Below, one piece after another: positions 10,665 through 20,550 of a stretch of DNA of 64,000 nucleotides (its first letter is position 1; every line of letters begins with the position of its first letter). Under the pieces are notes generated by a model. The model was given only the letters and a program-made list of their open reading frames with translations, was not told the DNA's origin and did not search any database. A program made the translations under genes and the position numbers. The DNA comes from Buttiauxella gaviniae (GTDB lineage: Bacteria > Pseudomonadota > Gammaproteobacteria > Enterobacterales > Enterobacteriaceae): assembly GCF_040786275.1 (NCBI RefSeq), contig NZ_JBFMVT010000002.1:1550001-1614000 (forward strand), in the 5' to 3' direction.

Positions 10665-11121
10665 GAGGAAACTCCATCGTCAGTGCAAGTTTCAGCCAGT
10701 CACCTTCAGGCGTGACAGTGAATGAATGTCCAGCCACAACGCGATATGCCGCAAGCCTGGCAAATAAGCCGGGTAATTTTTCCCATGGAACGCGCATTTC
10801 CAGAGCGCCCTGCTTTTCATCAGGTTGCCACTTCACCAGTTGCCCATTTGCCAGCGCAACAAACTCCGTAACGGAAAACACCGGAGACTTGGGCTCCATA
10901 AGCGGCTGTTCTTCTGACGTAAGCTGACGGATTTTTCTTCGCAACTCAGAGATTCGCTGGCCCGTTTGCTCGTTTTCAGCGGTTAGCTGCAGCCCCCGCA
11001 AATGCTGCGGGCGAATAAGGGACAACCATGCCACAAGAGCGATTGAGAGGATGACGCCAACAAACAACGCCAGGCGCAGCCAGCTTGGGCCACTCAACCA
11101 ACGTTCAATTAGCCACGGCAT
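10654..11121 (-). CDS. hofO: HofO, PilO-like pilus assembly protein
   Basis: 155-residue bitopic inner-membrane protein: a single transmembrane helix at about residues 17-35 (LALFVGVILSIALVAWLSL), a periplasmic coiled-coil-like segment rich in E, Q and R (about 45-70), and a small C-terminal alpha/beta region. This is the PilO arrangement. It overlaps hofN by 17 bases and hofP by 11. Identification rests on position and recalled similarity to E. coli HofO. Confidence 0.88.
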   Translation of the reverse strand: MPWLIERWLSGPSWLRLALFVGVILSIALVAWLSLIRPQHLRGLQLTAENEQTGQRISELRRKIRQLTSEEQPLMEPKSPVFSVTEFVALANGQLVKWQPDEKQGALEMRVPWEKLPGLFARLAAYRVVAGHSFTVTPEGDWLKLALTMEFPHEP

Positions 11122-11659
11122 TTGCCACCTCAGATAGCGTTAACGTAAAAGTAAACCCAAACCCGCCTGCGGCTTCGTGCTGGAGCGCTCCGGCTTTCAC
11201 ACCAGAAATGCCTTCGAGCTGCGCGAGCCCCTCCTCCAGACGAAGCATATCGTCCAGAACAGGTGCGTGGCCTTTCACAACGCATTGTCCTTTTTGCAGC
11301 GTTAAGGATGATAGCCATGCCCCTGCCGGTAAAATTTCAGCTATCCGTAATAATCGCCTTTCCCACAACTGAATTGCACGCTGCTGTACATCGCGAATTT
11401 GCTGTAAAAGCCGCTCTTTTTGGTGTTTTTCAGCAACGACCTGCCGCTGCTGAAACACGCGTTGCAAAGCGGAATGGGTATTCACCAGGTAGGCGTTTTG
11501 CGCCTGTCGCACGTTGTTCTCCCCGGCCGATAACAATCGCGCGTAGAGGATCCCAAAAAGCACAATGAATAAAACCAGAGCCAGCAGCACAACCCAACGA
11601 TGTGCTCGCTGCTGGCGCAATGCCTGACGCCAGGGGAGTAAATTAATCAACGGCGTCAT
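11105..11659 (-). CDS. hofN: HofN, PilN-like pilus assembly protein
   Basis: 184-residue PilN-like inner-membrane protein. It starts with the diagnostic PilN motif INLLPWR at residues 4-10, followed by a basic stretch, a transmembrane helix (WVVLLALVLFIVLFGILYA), a coiled-coil segment rich in Q/R/E and a C-terminal ferredoxin-like domain. The PilN motif binds PilM, here HofM. I chose the ATG at 11659 because it gives this N-terminus and forms an ATGA overlap of 4 bases with hofM; a longer in-frame extension has no family match. Confidence 0.9.
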   Translation of the reverse strand: MTPLINLLPWRQALRQQRAHRWVVLLALVLFIVLFGILYARLLSAGENNVRQAQNAYLVNTHSALQRVFQQRQVVAEKHQKERLLQQIRDVQQRAIQLWERRLLRIAEILPAGAWLSSLTLQKGQCVVKGHAPVLDDMLRLEEGLAQLEGISGVKAGALQHEAAGGFGFTFTLTLSEVANAVAN

Positions 11660-12480
11660 CTGGATACCCTGCAAATAGCCAGACCGATAGCAACGGTAAA
11701 AATTCCTCCATGACGCGGTAATGGCGGTTGCAGACGTGAAAACGTGCGCCATGCGTCCAACGGTAATACCCCCTCGGGAAGCGGGGCGGGCAGCGCATCA
11801 CTTAACGCAATAAGCTCAGGCCCTGTTTTCAACTGCTGGCATAAGTCGAAAATCGTCGGTGTGGCCTGAGTATCGGCCCATCCCCAGCGGGGAGGAGTAT
11901 CGGTGGAAGCCCACAGCCAGTGATTACCTTCGTGGTGAACCAAATACTGGCATTTCTCCAATTGGCACGGCGTAACCAAAGCCGGTAATGCACAGGCTCC
12001 TGGGGTCAACGCTGCTGGATAAAGCCTTATCGCGGCCAGGCTTTTTAGCAACGCAGCGACATCTGTCTGACGTGCAGCTACTATCAAATGCGGGGCAGCT
12101 ACATCTTGTGACGGTAAATAATCCCAACACAATTGCCCCAGAGACATTTGCAACTGCCTCGCCGTTGCGGAGGAGATATAAGCCTCACATGCCGGTTCAG
12201 CCAGGCGCATATCCGGGGCGGGTACCGAACGTTGCAAGGTGCGCTGTGTAGGAAAAGAGACGCGAAGCTGGTGGCGTACAGGTAACTCTTTTCGCCAGTC
12301 TGCCAGGGTTTTAGTGAAAGCCTCCGCGTTCATTAATAAACCATCGCGAAAGGTTCCTTCGGGTAATGAAATCTGCCACCAGTGCCTGAGCTGCCAGCCT
12401 TGCCGCTGCCGTTGAACAGCTACGGCACGAATACTTTCATGCTGAATATCCAGGCCTATTTGCCAGGTTGCGAACATCAT
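11656..12480 (-). CDS. hofM: HofM, PilM-like actin-fold protein
   Basis: 274-residue cytoplasmic protein of the PilM type, an actin-fold protein that recruits PilN to the inner membrane. Recognisable segments are WQIGLDIQHESIRAV at the N-terminus and QRTLQRSVPAPDM in the middle. The start at 12480 (MMFATWQIG) is supported by a near-perfect Shine-Dalgarno TAAGGAGGT 6-8 bases upstream; the next ATG at 12477 is also possible. It heads the hofMNOPQ cluster and is transcribed divergently from mrcA, as in E. coli. Confidence 0.88.
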   Translation of the reverse strand: MMFATWQIGLDIQHESIRAVAVQRQRQGWQLRHWWQISLPEGTFRDGLLMNAEAFTKTLADWRKELPVRHQLRVSFPTQRTLQRSVPAPDMRLAEPACEAYISSATARQLQMSLGQLCWDYLPSQDVAAPHLIVAARQTDVAALLKSLAAIRLYPAALTPGACALPALVTPCQLEKCQYLVHHEGNHWLWASTDTPPRWGWADTQATPTIFDLCQQLKTGPELIALSDALPAPLPEGVLPLDAWRTFSRLQPPLPRHGGIFTVAIGLAICRVSR

Positions 12481-12599
12481 GATTACGACCTCCTTATCTC
12501 CGTACGAGGAAAATGCCATACCAATGCCACTGGCTTGCCTTTATACTACCGCGCGGTTGTTTATAAACTGCCCAATGGAAACGTAATGGGAAATTTAAG

Positions 12600-15152
12600 G
12601 TGAAGTTCGTAAAGTATTTATTAATCCTTGCAGTGTGTTGCATTCTGCTGGGAGCAGGCTCGATCTTCGGGCTCTACAAATTTATTGAGCCGCAGTTGCC
12701 TGACGTCGCCACGCTGAAAGATGTGCGACTCCAGATTCCTATGCAGGTTTATAGCGCCGATGGCGAGTTAATCGCCCAATACGGTGAAAAACGCCGTATT
12801 CCCGTCACGCTCAATCAAATCCCGCCGGTCATGGTGAAAGCCTTTATTGCGACCGAGGACAGCCGTTTCTACGAACACCACGGCGTTGACCCCGTCGGGA
12901 TTTTCCGCGCTGCAAGCGTGGCGCTGTTTTCCGGCCATGCTTCTCAGGGTGCAAGCACCATTACGCAGCAGTTAGCGCGTAACTTCTTTTTGAGCCCTGA
13001 ACGCACATTGATGCGTAAGATAAAAGAAGTGTTCCTGGCGATTCGCATTGAACAGCTGCTGACTAAAGATGAAATTCTCGAGCTTTATCTCAACAAGATT
13101 TATCTCGGCTACCGCGCTTATGGCGTCGGTGCCGCCGCTCATGTCTATTTTGGTAAATCAGTCGACCAGCTTTCGCTGAGTGAAATGGCAGTGATTGCCG
13201 GTTTGCCAAAAGCGCCTTCTACTTTTAACCCACTTTATTCACTCGATCGTGCCACTTCGCGTCGCAATGTGGTGTTATCACGTATGTTGAGCGAAAACTA
13301 CATTACGCAAGCGCAATACGACGAAGCGCGTAATCAGGCGATTGATGCCAACTACCACGCACCAGAAATCGCGTTTGCAGCACCTTACCTTTCTGAACTG
13401 GTGCGCCAGGATATGGTCGCGCGTTACGGTGAAAAAGCTTACGAAGATGGTTATAAGGTTTACACCACCATCACCCGTAAAACCCAGCAGGCCGCGCAGC
13501 AAGCCGTTCGCAACAACGTAATGGCTTACGATATGCGTCATGGTTACCGTGGCCCATCAAATGTGCTGTGGAAAGTGGGTGAAACACCGTGGGATAAAAC
13601 GAAGATTGTCGATTCGTTAAAAAACCTGCCGGTCTACGGCCCGCTTTTCCCGGCGGTAGTCACGGAAACGTCAACTAACGAAGCTACAGCGTTAATGGCT
13701 GACGGCAGCGCCGTTTCCATCAGCATGGATGGCATGCGCTGGGCGCGCCCTTATCGATCTGATACTGCCCAAGGCCCAACGCCGCGTAAAGTGACGGACG
13801 TGGTCCAGTCGGGTCAACAAATTTGGGTGCGTAAAGTCGATGAAAGCTGGTGGCTTGGGCAAGTCCCGGACGTGAACTCCGCTCTGGTGTCGATTAATCC
13901 GAACAACGGCGCGGTCGTCGCTCTGGTGGGCGGGTTTGATTTCAATCAGAGCAAGTTCAACCGTGCAACGCAGGCGTTACGTCAGGTTGGCTCTAACATC
14001 AAACCCTTCCTCTACACGGCGGCAATGGATAAAGGTCTAACGCTTGCGAGCGTGCTGAACGATGTGCCTATTTCTCGCTGGGATGCAGGTGCGGGTTCCG
14101 ACTGGCGTCCGAAAAACTCCCCGCCTGAATACGCAGGCCCAATTCGATTACGTCAGGGTCTGGGGCAGTCGAAAAACGTAGTGATGGTGCGGGCAATGCG
14201 TGCGATGGGCGTAGACTACGCCGCCGAATATCTGCAACGCTTTGGCTTCCCTGCTGAAAACATTGTGCATACCGAATCCCTCGCATTAGGTTCAGCCTCA
14301 TTTACCCCGATGCAAGTGGCGCGCGGCTACTCCGTGATGGCTAACGGTGGCTTCCTGGTTGATCCGTACTATATCTCTAAAATTGAGAATGAAATCGGTG
14401 GGACTATATTTGAAGCAAACCCAAAAGTGGCCTGCCCTGACTGTGATATTCCGGTGATTTACGGCGAAACGCCGAAATCTAACGTTCTGGAAAATCAGGA
14501 TGTAGAAGACGTCGCGCAATCTGAAGAGAAGCAAAACGCCAGCGTTCCCATGCCAAAACTTGAGCAAGCGAATAGCGAACTGGTCGCTCAGAGCAGCCCG
14601 CCTGAATATGCGCCCCACGTCATTAATACGCCGTTGGCGTTCCTGATTAAAAGTGCGCTTAACTCGAATATCTTCGGAGAACCAGGCTGGCAAGGCACTG
14701 GCTGGCGCGCAGGTCGCGATCTTAAACGTAATGATATCGGCGGTAAAACGGGCACCACAAACAGTTCCAAAGACGCCTGGTTCTCAGGTTACGGCCCTGG
14801 TGTGGTCACTTCGGTCTGGATTGGTTTTGACGATCATCGCCGCGATCTTGGACGGACATCTGCTTCAGGGGCCATCAAAGATCAGATCTCAGGCTATGAA
14901 GGTGGGGCAAAAAGTGCCCAGCCAGCATGGGATGAGTTTATGAAAGCGGCGCTGGAAGGTGTGCCGGAAGAGCCATTAACGCCGCCGCCGGGTGTCGTCA
15001 CCGTGAATATTGACCGTTACACCGGGCAATTAGCAAATGGCGGAAGTAGTCGCCCAGAATTCTTTATTGAGGGTACCCAACCGACGCAGCAAGCGCTGCA
15101 TGAGGTAGGGACAACGATCATTGATAACGGCGAAAGCCACGAACTGTTCTGA
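12600..15152 (+). CDS. mrcA: MrcA, penicillin-binding protein 1A
   Basis: Bifunctional class A PBP that polymerises glycan strands and cross-links peptides in the periplasm. 850 residues, the same as in E. coli. An N-terminal membrane anchor (about 5-27) precedes the GT51 glycosyltransferase domain with the catalytic-glutamate motif ATEDSRFYEHHG and GASTITQQLARN. Then come an OB-like region and the transpeptidase domain with the active-site SxxK in GSNIKPF (about residue 470), and the KTG box in GGKTGTTNSSKD. The start is GTG at 12600, as I recall for E. coli mrcA. It is divergent from hofM and converges on nudE. Confidence 0.98.
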   Translation: MKFVKYLLILAVCCILLGAGSIFGLYKFIEPQLPDVATLKDVRLQIPMQVYSADGELIAQYGEKRRIPVTLNQIPPVMVKAFIATEDSRFYEHHGVDPVGIFRAASVALFSGHASQGASTITQQLARNFFLSPERTLMRKIKEVFLAIRIEQLLTKDEILELYLNKIYLGYRAYGVGAAAHVYFGKSVDQLSLSEMAVIAGLPKAPSTFNPLYSLDRATSRRNVVLSRMLSENYITQAQYDEARNQAIDANYHAPEIAFAAPYLSELVRQDMVARYGEKAYEDGYKVYTTITRKTQQAAQQAVRNNVMAYDMRHGYRGPSNVLWKVGETPWDKTKIVDSLKNLPVYGPLFPAVVTETSTNEATALMADGSAVSISMDGMRWARPYRSDTAQGPTPRKVTDVVQSGQQIWVRKVDESWWLGQVPDVNSALVSINPNNGAVVALVGGFDFNQSKFNRATQALRQVGSNIKPFLYTAAMDKGLTLASVLNDVPISRWDAGAGSDWRPKNSPPEYAGPIRLRQGLGQSKNVVMVRAMRAMGVDYAAEYLQRFGFPAENIVHTESLALGSASFTPMQVARGYSVMANGGFLVDPYYISKIENEIGGTIFEANPKVACPDCDIPVIYGETPKSNVLENQDVEDVAQSEEKQNASVPMPKLEQANSELVAQSSPPEYAPHVINTPLAFLIKSALNSNIFGEPGWQGTGWRAGRDLKRNDIGGKTGTTNSSKDAWFSGYGPGVVTSVWIGFDDHRRDLGRTSASGAIKDQISGYEGGAKSAQPAWDEFMKAALEGVPEEPLTPPPGVVTVNIDRYTGQLANGGSSRPEFFIEGTQPTQQALHEVGTTIIDNGESHELF

Positions 15153-15159
15153 TTATTTG

Positions 15160-15195
15160 TGGTAGCCCGTCTCAAGGTGAGGCGGGCTACAAAAG
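15160..15195. terminator. Hairpin between convergent mrcA and nudE
   Basis: Inverted repeat GTAGCCCGTCTC/GAGGCGGGCTAC (15162-15173 and 15179-15190, one G-T pair) flanked by ATTTGT and ACAAAAG. It lies 10 bases past each stop codon and can serve as a bidirectional terminator; it also resembles the REP-like palindromes elsewhere in the window. Confidence 0.7.
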
Positions 15196-15199
15196 AAAG

Positions 15200-15760
15200 C
15201 TATAAACGTCCCTGCTCTTTCAGCCATTCCCGTACCAGGAAAAGCGCACTCACATTTCGCGCCTCGCTAAAATCTTCTTCATCAAGCAAATCAAGTAACG
15301 ATTCCAGCGGCCAGCGTACCTGCGGCAACTCTTCTGGTTCGTCACCCTCCAGAGATTCTGGATAGAGATCTTCAGCAATCACAATATTCATTTTGCTGGA
15401 GAAATAGGACGGAGCCATAGTCAGCTTTTTCAAAAACGTGAGCTGATTTGCGCCGAAGCCCACCTCTTCTTTAAGCTCACGGTTTGCCGCTTCAAAGACG
15501 GTTTCACCCGGGTCAATCAGCCCCTTAGAAAAACCAAGCTCATAGGATTCCGTGCCAACCGCGTATTCCCGGATCAAAATCAAATGGTTATCAACGATAG
15601 GGACTATCATTACAGCTTCGCGGGCAGACGGCCGCATACGCTCATAAACACGGCGCACACCGTTGCTGAATTCCAGGTCCACCGTTTCGACATTGAACAG
15701 CCGTGAACGGGCCACGGTTTCAACATGTAAGATGGTCGGTTTTTGTAATGGTTTACTCAT
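15200..15760 (-). CDS. nudE: NudE, ADP compounds hydrolase (Nudix)
   Basis: Nudix hydrolase acting on ADP-ribose, Ap3A and NADH-type substrates. 186 residues, the usual length. The complete Nudix box is present as GLIDPGETVFEAANRELKEEVGF (G-x5-E-x7-REL-x-EE-x-GF). The start at 15760 (MSKPLQKPTIL) matches the family; 21 further in-frame codons upstream look untranslated. It is transcribed alone, divergently from igaA. Confidence 0.95.
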   Translation of the reverse strand: MSKPLQKPTILHVETVARSRLFNVETVDLEFSNGVRRVYERMRPSAREAVMIVPIVDNHLILIREYAVGTESYELGFSKGLIDPGETVFEAANRELKEEVGFGANQLTFLKKLTMAPSYFSSKMNIVIAEDLYPESLEGDEPEELPQVRWPLESLLDLLDEEDFSEARNVSALFLVREWLKEQGRL

Positions 15761-16088
15761 CGTGGCTGGGCTAACAGTGAATGCAGGTATCTCATTGTGC
15801 GTTATGCCCCATATCTCGCGCAACGGACATTGGTTATTATTTACATTTTTGCAACTTTAAGTAAATTTTCAAAGCCTCTGAAACTTGTCAATAGGTCGAA
15901 AATGAAATAGGAATTTGCTGATATTTCTCGTAAAGTCGCTTTGCTAACATTATGTTACAGCAGGCTATACAGATAAAAATGTCTCAAGATTGAGGCCATG
16001 CCTGCCGATAATGTTTTTACACCCGCATGCTGTAAGGGGTGCAACTTGCTGCGTTTTAATAAGAAAACCAGTGTTTGATGGGGAAGGC
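15761..16088. other. Divergent promoter region nudE / igaA
   Basis: 328 bases without a gene. It must hold both promoters. On the plus strand TTGCTA (15941-15946) and TATACA (15966-15971) are a weak pair with a 19-base spacer. Otherwise the stretch is AT-rich in its middle and I see no clear operator. Confidence 0.4.
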
Positions 16089-18230
16089 ATGAGCACCTTA
16101 TTACTTCTTTTAGCTGCTATGCTGGCCTGCATCTTAATTGCGGGGTGGCTCATCTGGCGCAGCCTGCGACTACGCGCTCGAGTTTCACAAACTCAATCCT
16201 TTAGTGGTGCAACGTCGCGCAAGCTAACCGCTGATGAACGCGCCGCAGTTGAAAACTACATTGAATCGTTAGACCGCACGCAGAATATTGTTGGCCCTTC
16301 TGGGGCCAGCGCAGGCCCAACTAAACTGGTCCTTAATGCGTTGAGCAACACCGCGCTTTCACTGACCCGCTCCATCACCCGCTATGGTTTATCAACAGAC
16401 GACCCTAATAAGTGGCGCTATTACCTTGATTCTGTAGAGGTTCACCTTCCACCCTTCTGGGAACAGTACATCACCAACGATAACTACGTTGAATTGATTC
16501 GCACTGAAACCATGCCGTTGGTTATCTCCCTTAACGGGCACACGCTTATTGATTACAGCAGCGAATACCGCGGTTTCGCGCTGGAACAAAATCCTCATAG
16601 CCAGGCCTCTATTCGTGGTGAAGAAAGCGAACAAATTGAACTGCTGAATATTCGCCAGGAAACCCCCGAAGAGTACGCGTTAAGCCGCCCCGATGGGCTG
16701 CGCGAAGCCGCACTTATTTGCGTCGCCTTTATCATGCTGTTTTTGTGCCTGGTGACGCCTCCTGTCGTTTTGCCGTGGTTGATTGGCGGGGCTTTCATGC
16801 TGCTGGCTGCAAGTTTGTGGGGTTTGTTTGCTCCACCGGCTAAAAACGCACTGCGTGAAATTCACTGTTTGCGAGGAACACCCAAGCGCTGGGGGCTTTT
16901 TGGCGAGTCAAATCAGGATCAGATAAACAATATCTCTTTGGGAATCATTGATCTGATCTACCCTCCTCATTGGCAACCGTATGTGGCGCAAGATCTCGGG
17001 CAAAAAACCGATATTGATATTTATCTCGACCGCCATGTTCTGCGCCAGGGGCGCTTTCTGTCATTGCATGACGAAGTCCGTAATTTCCCTATCCAACACT
17101 GGGTACGCAATCTGGTGATTGCCGCCGGAAGTCTGATAGTTCTGATGATGCTCACCCTTTGGGTGCCGCTGGAGATGCCGCTGAAATTGAGCCTGTCATG
17201 GCTAAAGGGCGCGCAGACCATAGAAGCCACCACAGTTACCGATCTGGATAAAACCTCCCTGCGCGTTGGCGATACGTTGAAAGTAAACGGCACGGGTATG
17301 TGTAATATCCACACGCCAGGCAACTACCTCACGCGGCAAGGGTATCCGTTTACACCGTTCGACTGTTCACAAATTATCTGGAATAACGCGCAGGCTTTAC
17401 CGCTTCCTGAGTCCGACATTATGGATAAAGCCACCGCTTTGACGCAGGCAGTTAGCGGGCAAATCCATCCGCAAACCAGCGAAGATTCCAAAGTGAATCC
17501 GCAATTGCGCAGCGCTATCCAAAAATCGGGCATGGTATTGCTGGATGATTTCGCGAGTATCGTCCTGAAAACGCAGGCGCTTTGCACCGCAGAAGATGAA
17601 TGTGTGCGCCTTAAAAATGCGTTGGTAAACCTTGGCAATACTAAGGACTGGAACACGCTGACCAAAAAAGCCGATTCTGGAAAACTTACCGGGGTGAATG
17701 TCCTGCTTCGCCCGGTCAGCGCTGAGTCGCTCGATAATCTGGTCACCACCTCTACAGCCCCGTTCTTTATTCGTGAAACCGCGCGTGCGGCTCAGGGGCT
17801 TAATAGCCCGGCACCGGGCGGGTATGTGATTATAAATGACGAGGGCAGCGACTTGGTTGACCAGCCTTTGCCGCCGGTTCCGCTGTATGACATTCCCGCA
17901 CAGGAACAATGGAGCGAATTCCAGCGCCTGGCTGAAATGCTGCTCAAAACCCCGTTTAGTGCTGAAGGAATTATTACCGGTATCCATCAGGATGCTAACG
18001 GAACACAGCACATCACCCTGCACAAAATCCCGGATACCAGCAGCTTGTGGCGTTACATCAGCACCGCATTACTGCTTATCAGTATGATTGCCTGTCTGGT
18101 GATTAACGGTGTGCTGGCGATTCGCCGCTACCGCCGCAGCCGCAGCCGCCTTGCGCAAATCCAGCAGTATTACGATAACTGCATGAATCCATCGTTAACC
18201 ACAATCTCAGCCGTCCGTCCGCTGTTCTAA
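16089..18230 (+). CDS. igaA: IgaA (YrfF), inner-membrane repressor of the Rcs phosphorelay
   Basis: Polytopic inner-membrane protein that holds the Rcs envelope-stress phosphorelay in check by contacting RcsD; essential in Rcs-positive enterics. 713 residues versus a recalled 711 in E. coli. Membrane helices are visible at the N-terminus (LLLLLAAMLACILIAGWLIW), around residues 200-250 (two helices), near 340-360 and close to the C-terminus (ISTALLLISMIACLVINGVLAI), with a large periplasmic domain between the last two. The start at 16089 follows GGGGAAGG; upstream in-frame codons have no family match. It is followed 60 bases later by yrfG. Confidence 0.94.
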   Translation: MSTLLLLLAAMLACILIAGWLIWRSLRLRARVSQTQSFSGATSRKLTADERAAVENYIESLDRTQNIVGPSGASAGPTKLVLNALSNTALSLTRSITRYGLSTDDPNKWRYYLDSVEVHLPPFWEQYITNDNYVELIRTETMPLVISLNGHTLIDYSSEYRGFALEQNPHSQASIRGEESEQIELLNIRQETPEEYALSRPDGLREAALICVAFIMLFLCLVTPPVVLPWLIGGAFMLLAASLWGLFAPPAKNALREIHCLRGTPKRWGLFGESNQDQINNISLGIIDLIYPPHWQPYVAQDLGQKTDIDIYLDRHVLRQGRFLSLHDEVRNFPIQHWVRNLVIAAGSLIVLMMLTLWVPLEMPLKLSLSWLKGAQTIEATTVTDLDKTSLRVGDTLKVNGTGMCNIHTPGNYLTRQGYPFTPFDCSQIIWNNAQALPLPESDIMDKATALTQAVSGQIHPQTSEDSKVNPQLRSAIQKSGMVLLDDFASIVLKTQALCTAEDECVRLKNALVNLGNTKDWNTLTKKADSGKLTGVNVLLRPVSAESLDNLVTTSTAPFFIRETARAAQGLNSPAPGGYVIINDEGSDLVDQPLPPVPLYDIPAQEQWSEFQRLAEMLLKTPFSAEGIITGIHQDANGTQHITLHKIPDTSSLWRYISTALLLISMIACLVINGVLAIRRYRRSRSRLAQIQQYYDNCMNPSLTTISAVRPLF

Positions 18231-18290
18231 ACTTCACGCGACAGGTTGTGCTAACCTGTCGCGCAGATTCTCTTAATCAGGCCTGAACCT

Positions 18291-18971
18291 ATGCATATTG
18301 ATATTGCCTGGCAGGATGTTGATACCGTATTGCTGGATATGGACGGTACGCTGCTGGATCTCGCGTTCGATAATCACTTCTGGCAAAAACTGGTGCCAGA
18401 AACGGTCAGTGAACTAAGATCTCTGCCACTGGATGAAGCCCATCAGCTGATCGCCCGCGAATATCACGCCGTGCAACATACGCTAAACTGGTACTGTCTG
18501 GATTACTGGAGTGAACGTCTGGGGTTGGATATTTGTGCCATGACCACGGCGCAGGGGCCAAACGCGGTGCTACGTGAAGATACCGTCCCGTTTCTTGATG
18601 CCCTGAAAGCCTGCGGCAAGCGTCGCATTTTACTGACGAACGCCCATCCCCATAATCTGGCCGTCAAACTTGAACATACCGGTTTGGCACAGCACCTTGA
18701 TTTATTACTTTCCACCCACACATTTGGTTATCCGAAAGAAGATCAGCGGTTGTGGCAAGCCGTTGCCGAACACACGGGGCTGGAACCTGCGAGAACGCTA
18801 TTTATTGATGATAGCGAACCAATTCTGGATTCCGCCGCGAAATTTGGCATTCGTTATTGCCTGGGTGTCACCAATCCAGATTCAGGCCAGGCCGACAAAA
18901 CGTATCAACGTCATCCGGCATTGAACGACTATCGCCGACTACTCCCGAAGTTGATGTCTAAGGAGTCGTGA
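18291..18971 (+). CDS. yrfG: YrfG, HAD-family GMP/IMP nucleotidase
   Basis: HAD phosphatase, known in E. coli as a purine nucleotidase acting on GMP and IMP. 226 residues. Motif I is VLLDMDGTLLDL (residues 13-24), motif II the LLTNAHPHNLAVK segment, and motif IV FIDDSEPIL near residue 175. The last base of its TGA is the first base of the hslR ATG, so the two are probably translated together. Confidence 0.93.
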   Translation: MHIDIAWQDVDTVLLDMDGTLLDLAFDNHFWQKLVPETVSELRSLPLDEAHQLIAREYHAVQHTLNWYCLDYWSERLGLDICAMTTAQGPNAVLREDTVPFLDALKACGKRRILLTNAHPHNLAVKLEHTGLAQHLDLLLSTHTFGYPKEDQRLWQAVAEHTGLEPARTLFIDDSEPILDSAAKFGIRYCLGVTNPDSGQADKTYQRHPALNDYRRLLPKLMSKES

Positions 18972-19372
18972 TGAAAGAAAAAGCGTCTGACGGTGTGCGT
19001 CTCGACAAATGGCTGTGGGCGGCGCGTTTTTATAAAACCCGTGCCATTGCCCGAGAAATGGTGGAAGGCGGCAAAGTGCATTACAACGGGCAACGCAGCA
19101 AGCCGAGTAAAATCGTCGAACTGAATGCCATGCTGACACTGCGCCAGGGCAATGATGAGAAAACTGTCAAAGTGCTGGCGGTTACTGAGCAGCGTCGTCC
19201 GGCCTCTGATGCCTCACAGCTCTATGAAGAGACGCCCGAAAGCATTGCTAAGCGGGAAAAAGTGGCGCTGGCACGCAAGATGAATGCGCTGACTATGCCC
19301 CATCCCGATCGACGCCCGGATAAAAAAGAGCGTCGCGACTTGATGAAATTTAAACACGGTGGCAACGAATAG
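18971..19372 (+). CDS. hslR: HslR (Hsp15), ribosome-associated heat-shock protein
   Basis: 133-residue S4-domain RNA-binding protein that binds free 50S subunits carrying a nascent chain and helps recycle stalled ribosomes. The S4 domain is at residues 9-60 (VRLDKWLWAARFYKTR). The C-terminal part is very basic and ends with PHPDRRPDKKERRDL and a short helix. I chose ATG 18971 over the adjacent in-frame GTG at 18968 because it matches the family start and sits 6-7 bases after AGGAG. It overlaps yrfG by one base. Confidence 0.96.
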   Translation: MKEKASDGVRLDKWLWAARFYKTRAIAREMVEGGKVHYNGQRSKPSKIVELNAMLTLRQGNDEKTVKVLAVTEQRRPASDASQLYEETPESIAKREKVALARKMNALTMPHPDRRPDKKERRDLMKFKHGGNE

Positions 19373-19377
19373 ACCCA

Positions 19378-19497
19378 ATAGATTTCGAGATGCAGGAAGG
19401 CAGCAAACGAGCGAATCCCGATGACCTTACTCAAGTAAGTGAGTCGGGTGAGCAAGAGCAGCTAACGCATCTGCAACTTGAAAGACGAAGGGTATAG
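19378..19497. repeat. ERIC intergenic repeat
   Basis: About 120-bp imperfect palindrome between hslR and hslO. The segment AAGTAAGTGAGTCGGGTGAG (19434-19453) matches the known ERIC core AAGTAAGTGACTGGGGTGAG with two differences, and the left half has GAATCCCGATGACCTTACT in the matching place. The outer ends, ATTTCGAGATGCAG and CTGCAACTTGAAAGA, are also typical. ERIC elements are transcribed with neighbouring genes and fold into a long hairpin. Confidence 0.88.
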
Positions 19498-19521
19498 CTG
19501 CCATCTGAATGAGAGAAAATT

Positions 19522-20400
19522 ATGACCCAACACGACCAACTGCACCGTTACTTGTTTGAAAACTTCGCCGTGCGCGGTGAACTGGTAACGGTTTCTGATA
19601 CCTGGCAGCAAATCATGGAAAACCATGATTACCCAGCACCGGTGAAAACTATTCTCGGTGAATTACTGGTCGCAACCAGTTTGCTGACGGCAACCCTGAA
19701 ATTTGATGGCGACATTACCGTGCAATTGCAGGGTGATGGCCCAATGAGCCTCGCGGTAATTAACGGCAACAACAACCAGCAAATGCGTGGCGTTGCACGC
19801 TTTAAAGGTGAGATCCCTGCCGATGCAGATTTGAAAACGCTGGTAGGCAATGGCTATCTGGTTATCACCATCACACCGGCTGAAGGCGAGCGCTATCAAG
19901 GTGTTGTTGGCCTGGAAGGCGATACATTAGCGGCCTGCCTGGAGGATTACTTCCTGCGTTCCGAACAGCTACCAACGCGCCTGTTTATCCGTACCGGTGA
20001 CGTAGAAGGAAAACCTGCGGCTGGCGGTATGCTGCTGCAAGTTCTGCCAGCGCAAGACGCACAGGCTGATGATTTCAATCACCTGGCCGCGCTGACCGAA
20101 ACCATTAAAGCGGAAGAGCTGTTGACCCTCCCGGCTAACGACGTGCTGTGGCGTTTGTACCACGAAGAAGAAGTGACGCTTTACGATCCGCAAAACGTTG
20201 AGTTTAAGTGCACATGTTCGCGCGAACGCTGTGCCGATGCGCTGAAAACCCTGCCGGATGAAGAAGTGAATAGCATCATTGCTGATGAAGGCGAAATCGA
20301 TATGAACTGCGATTACTGCGGTAATCACTACGTGTTCACTGCCATGGATATCGCTGAAATTCGCAACAACGCCTCTCCGGCTGACCCGCAATTACATTGA
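19522..20400 (+). CDS. hslO: HslO (Hsp33), redox-regulated holdase chaperone
   Basis: Cytoplasmic chaperone switched on by oxidation and unfolding. 292 residues, the usual length. The four zinc-binding cysteines are intact near the C-terminus: the pair in KCTCSRERC and the pair in NCDYCGN. These form disulfides on oxidation. The ATG follows GAGAGAAAATT, a fair ribosome-binding site. It is separated from hslR by the ERIC element and may be read through from the yrfG-hslR transcript. Confidence 0.97.
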   Translation: MTQHDQLHRYLFENFAVRGELVTVSDTWQQIMENHDYPAPVKTILGELLVATSLLTATLKFDGDITVQLQGDGPMSLAVINGNNNQQMRGVARFKGEIPADADLKTLVGNGYLVITITPAEGERYQGVVGLEGDTLAACLEDYFLRSEQLPTRLFIRTGDVEGKPAAGGMLLQVLPAQDAQADDFNHLAALTETIKAEELLTLPANDVLWRLYHEEEVTLYDPQNVEFKCTCSRERCADALKTLPDEEVNSIIADEGEIDMNCDYCGNHYVFTAMDIAEIRNNASPADPQLH

Positions 20401-20550
20401 TCCCTTTTGCCCTTTCATGAGAGAGGGCAACTCACCTTTCATTTAAAACGCGCGCTCGCTCACACCTCGTCCGTTTATCGCACTATTTTTTAACATATTC
20501 AGAATATTTTCCCTGCCTTGCCAGCATTTCCTGCCATACTCTCACCCCGT

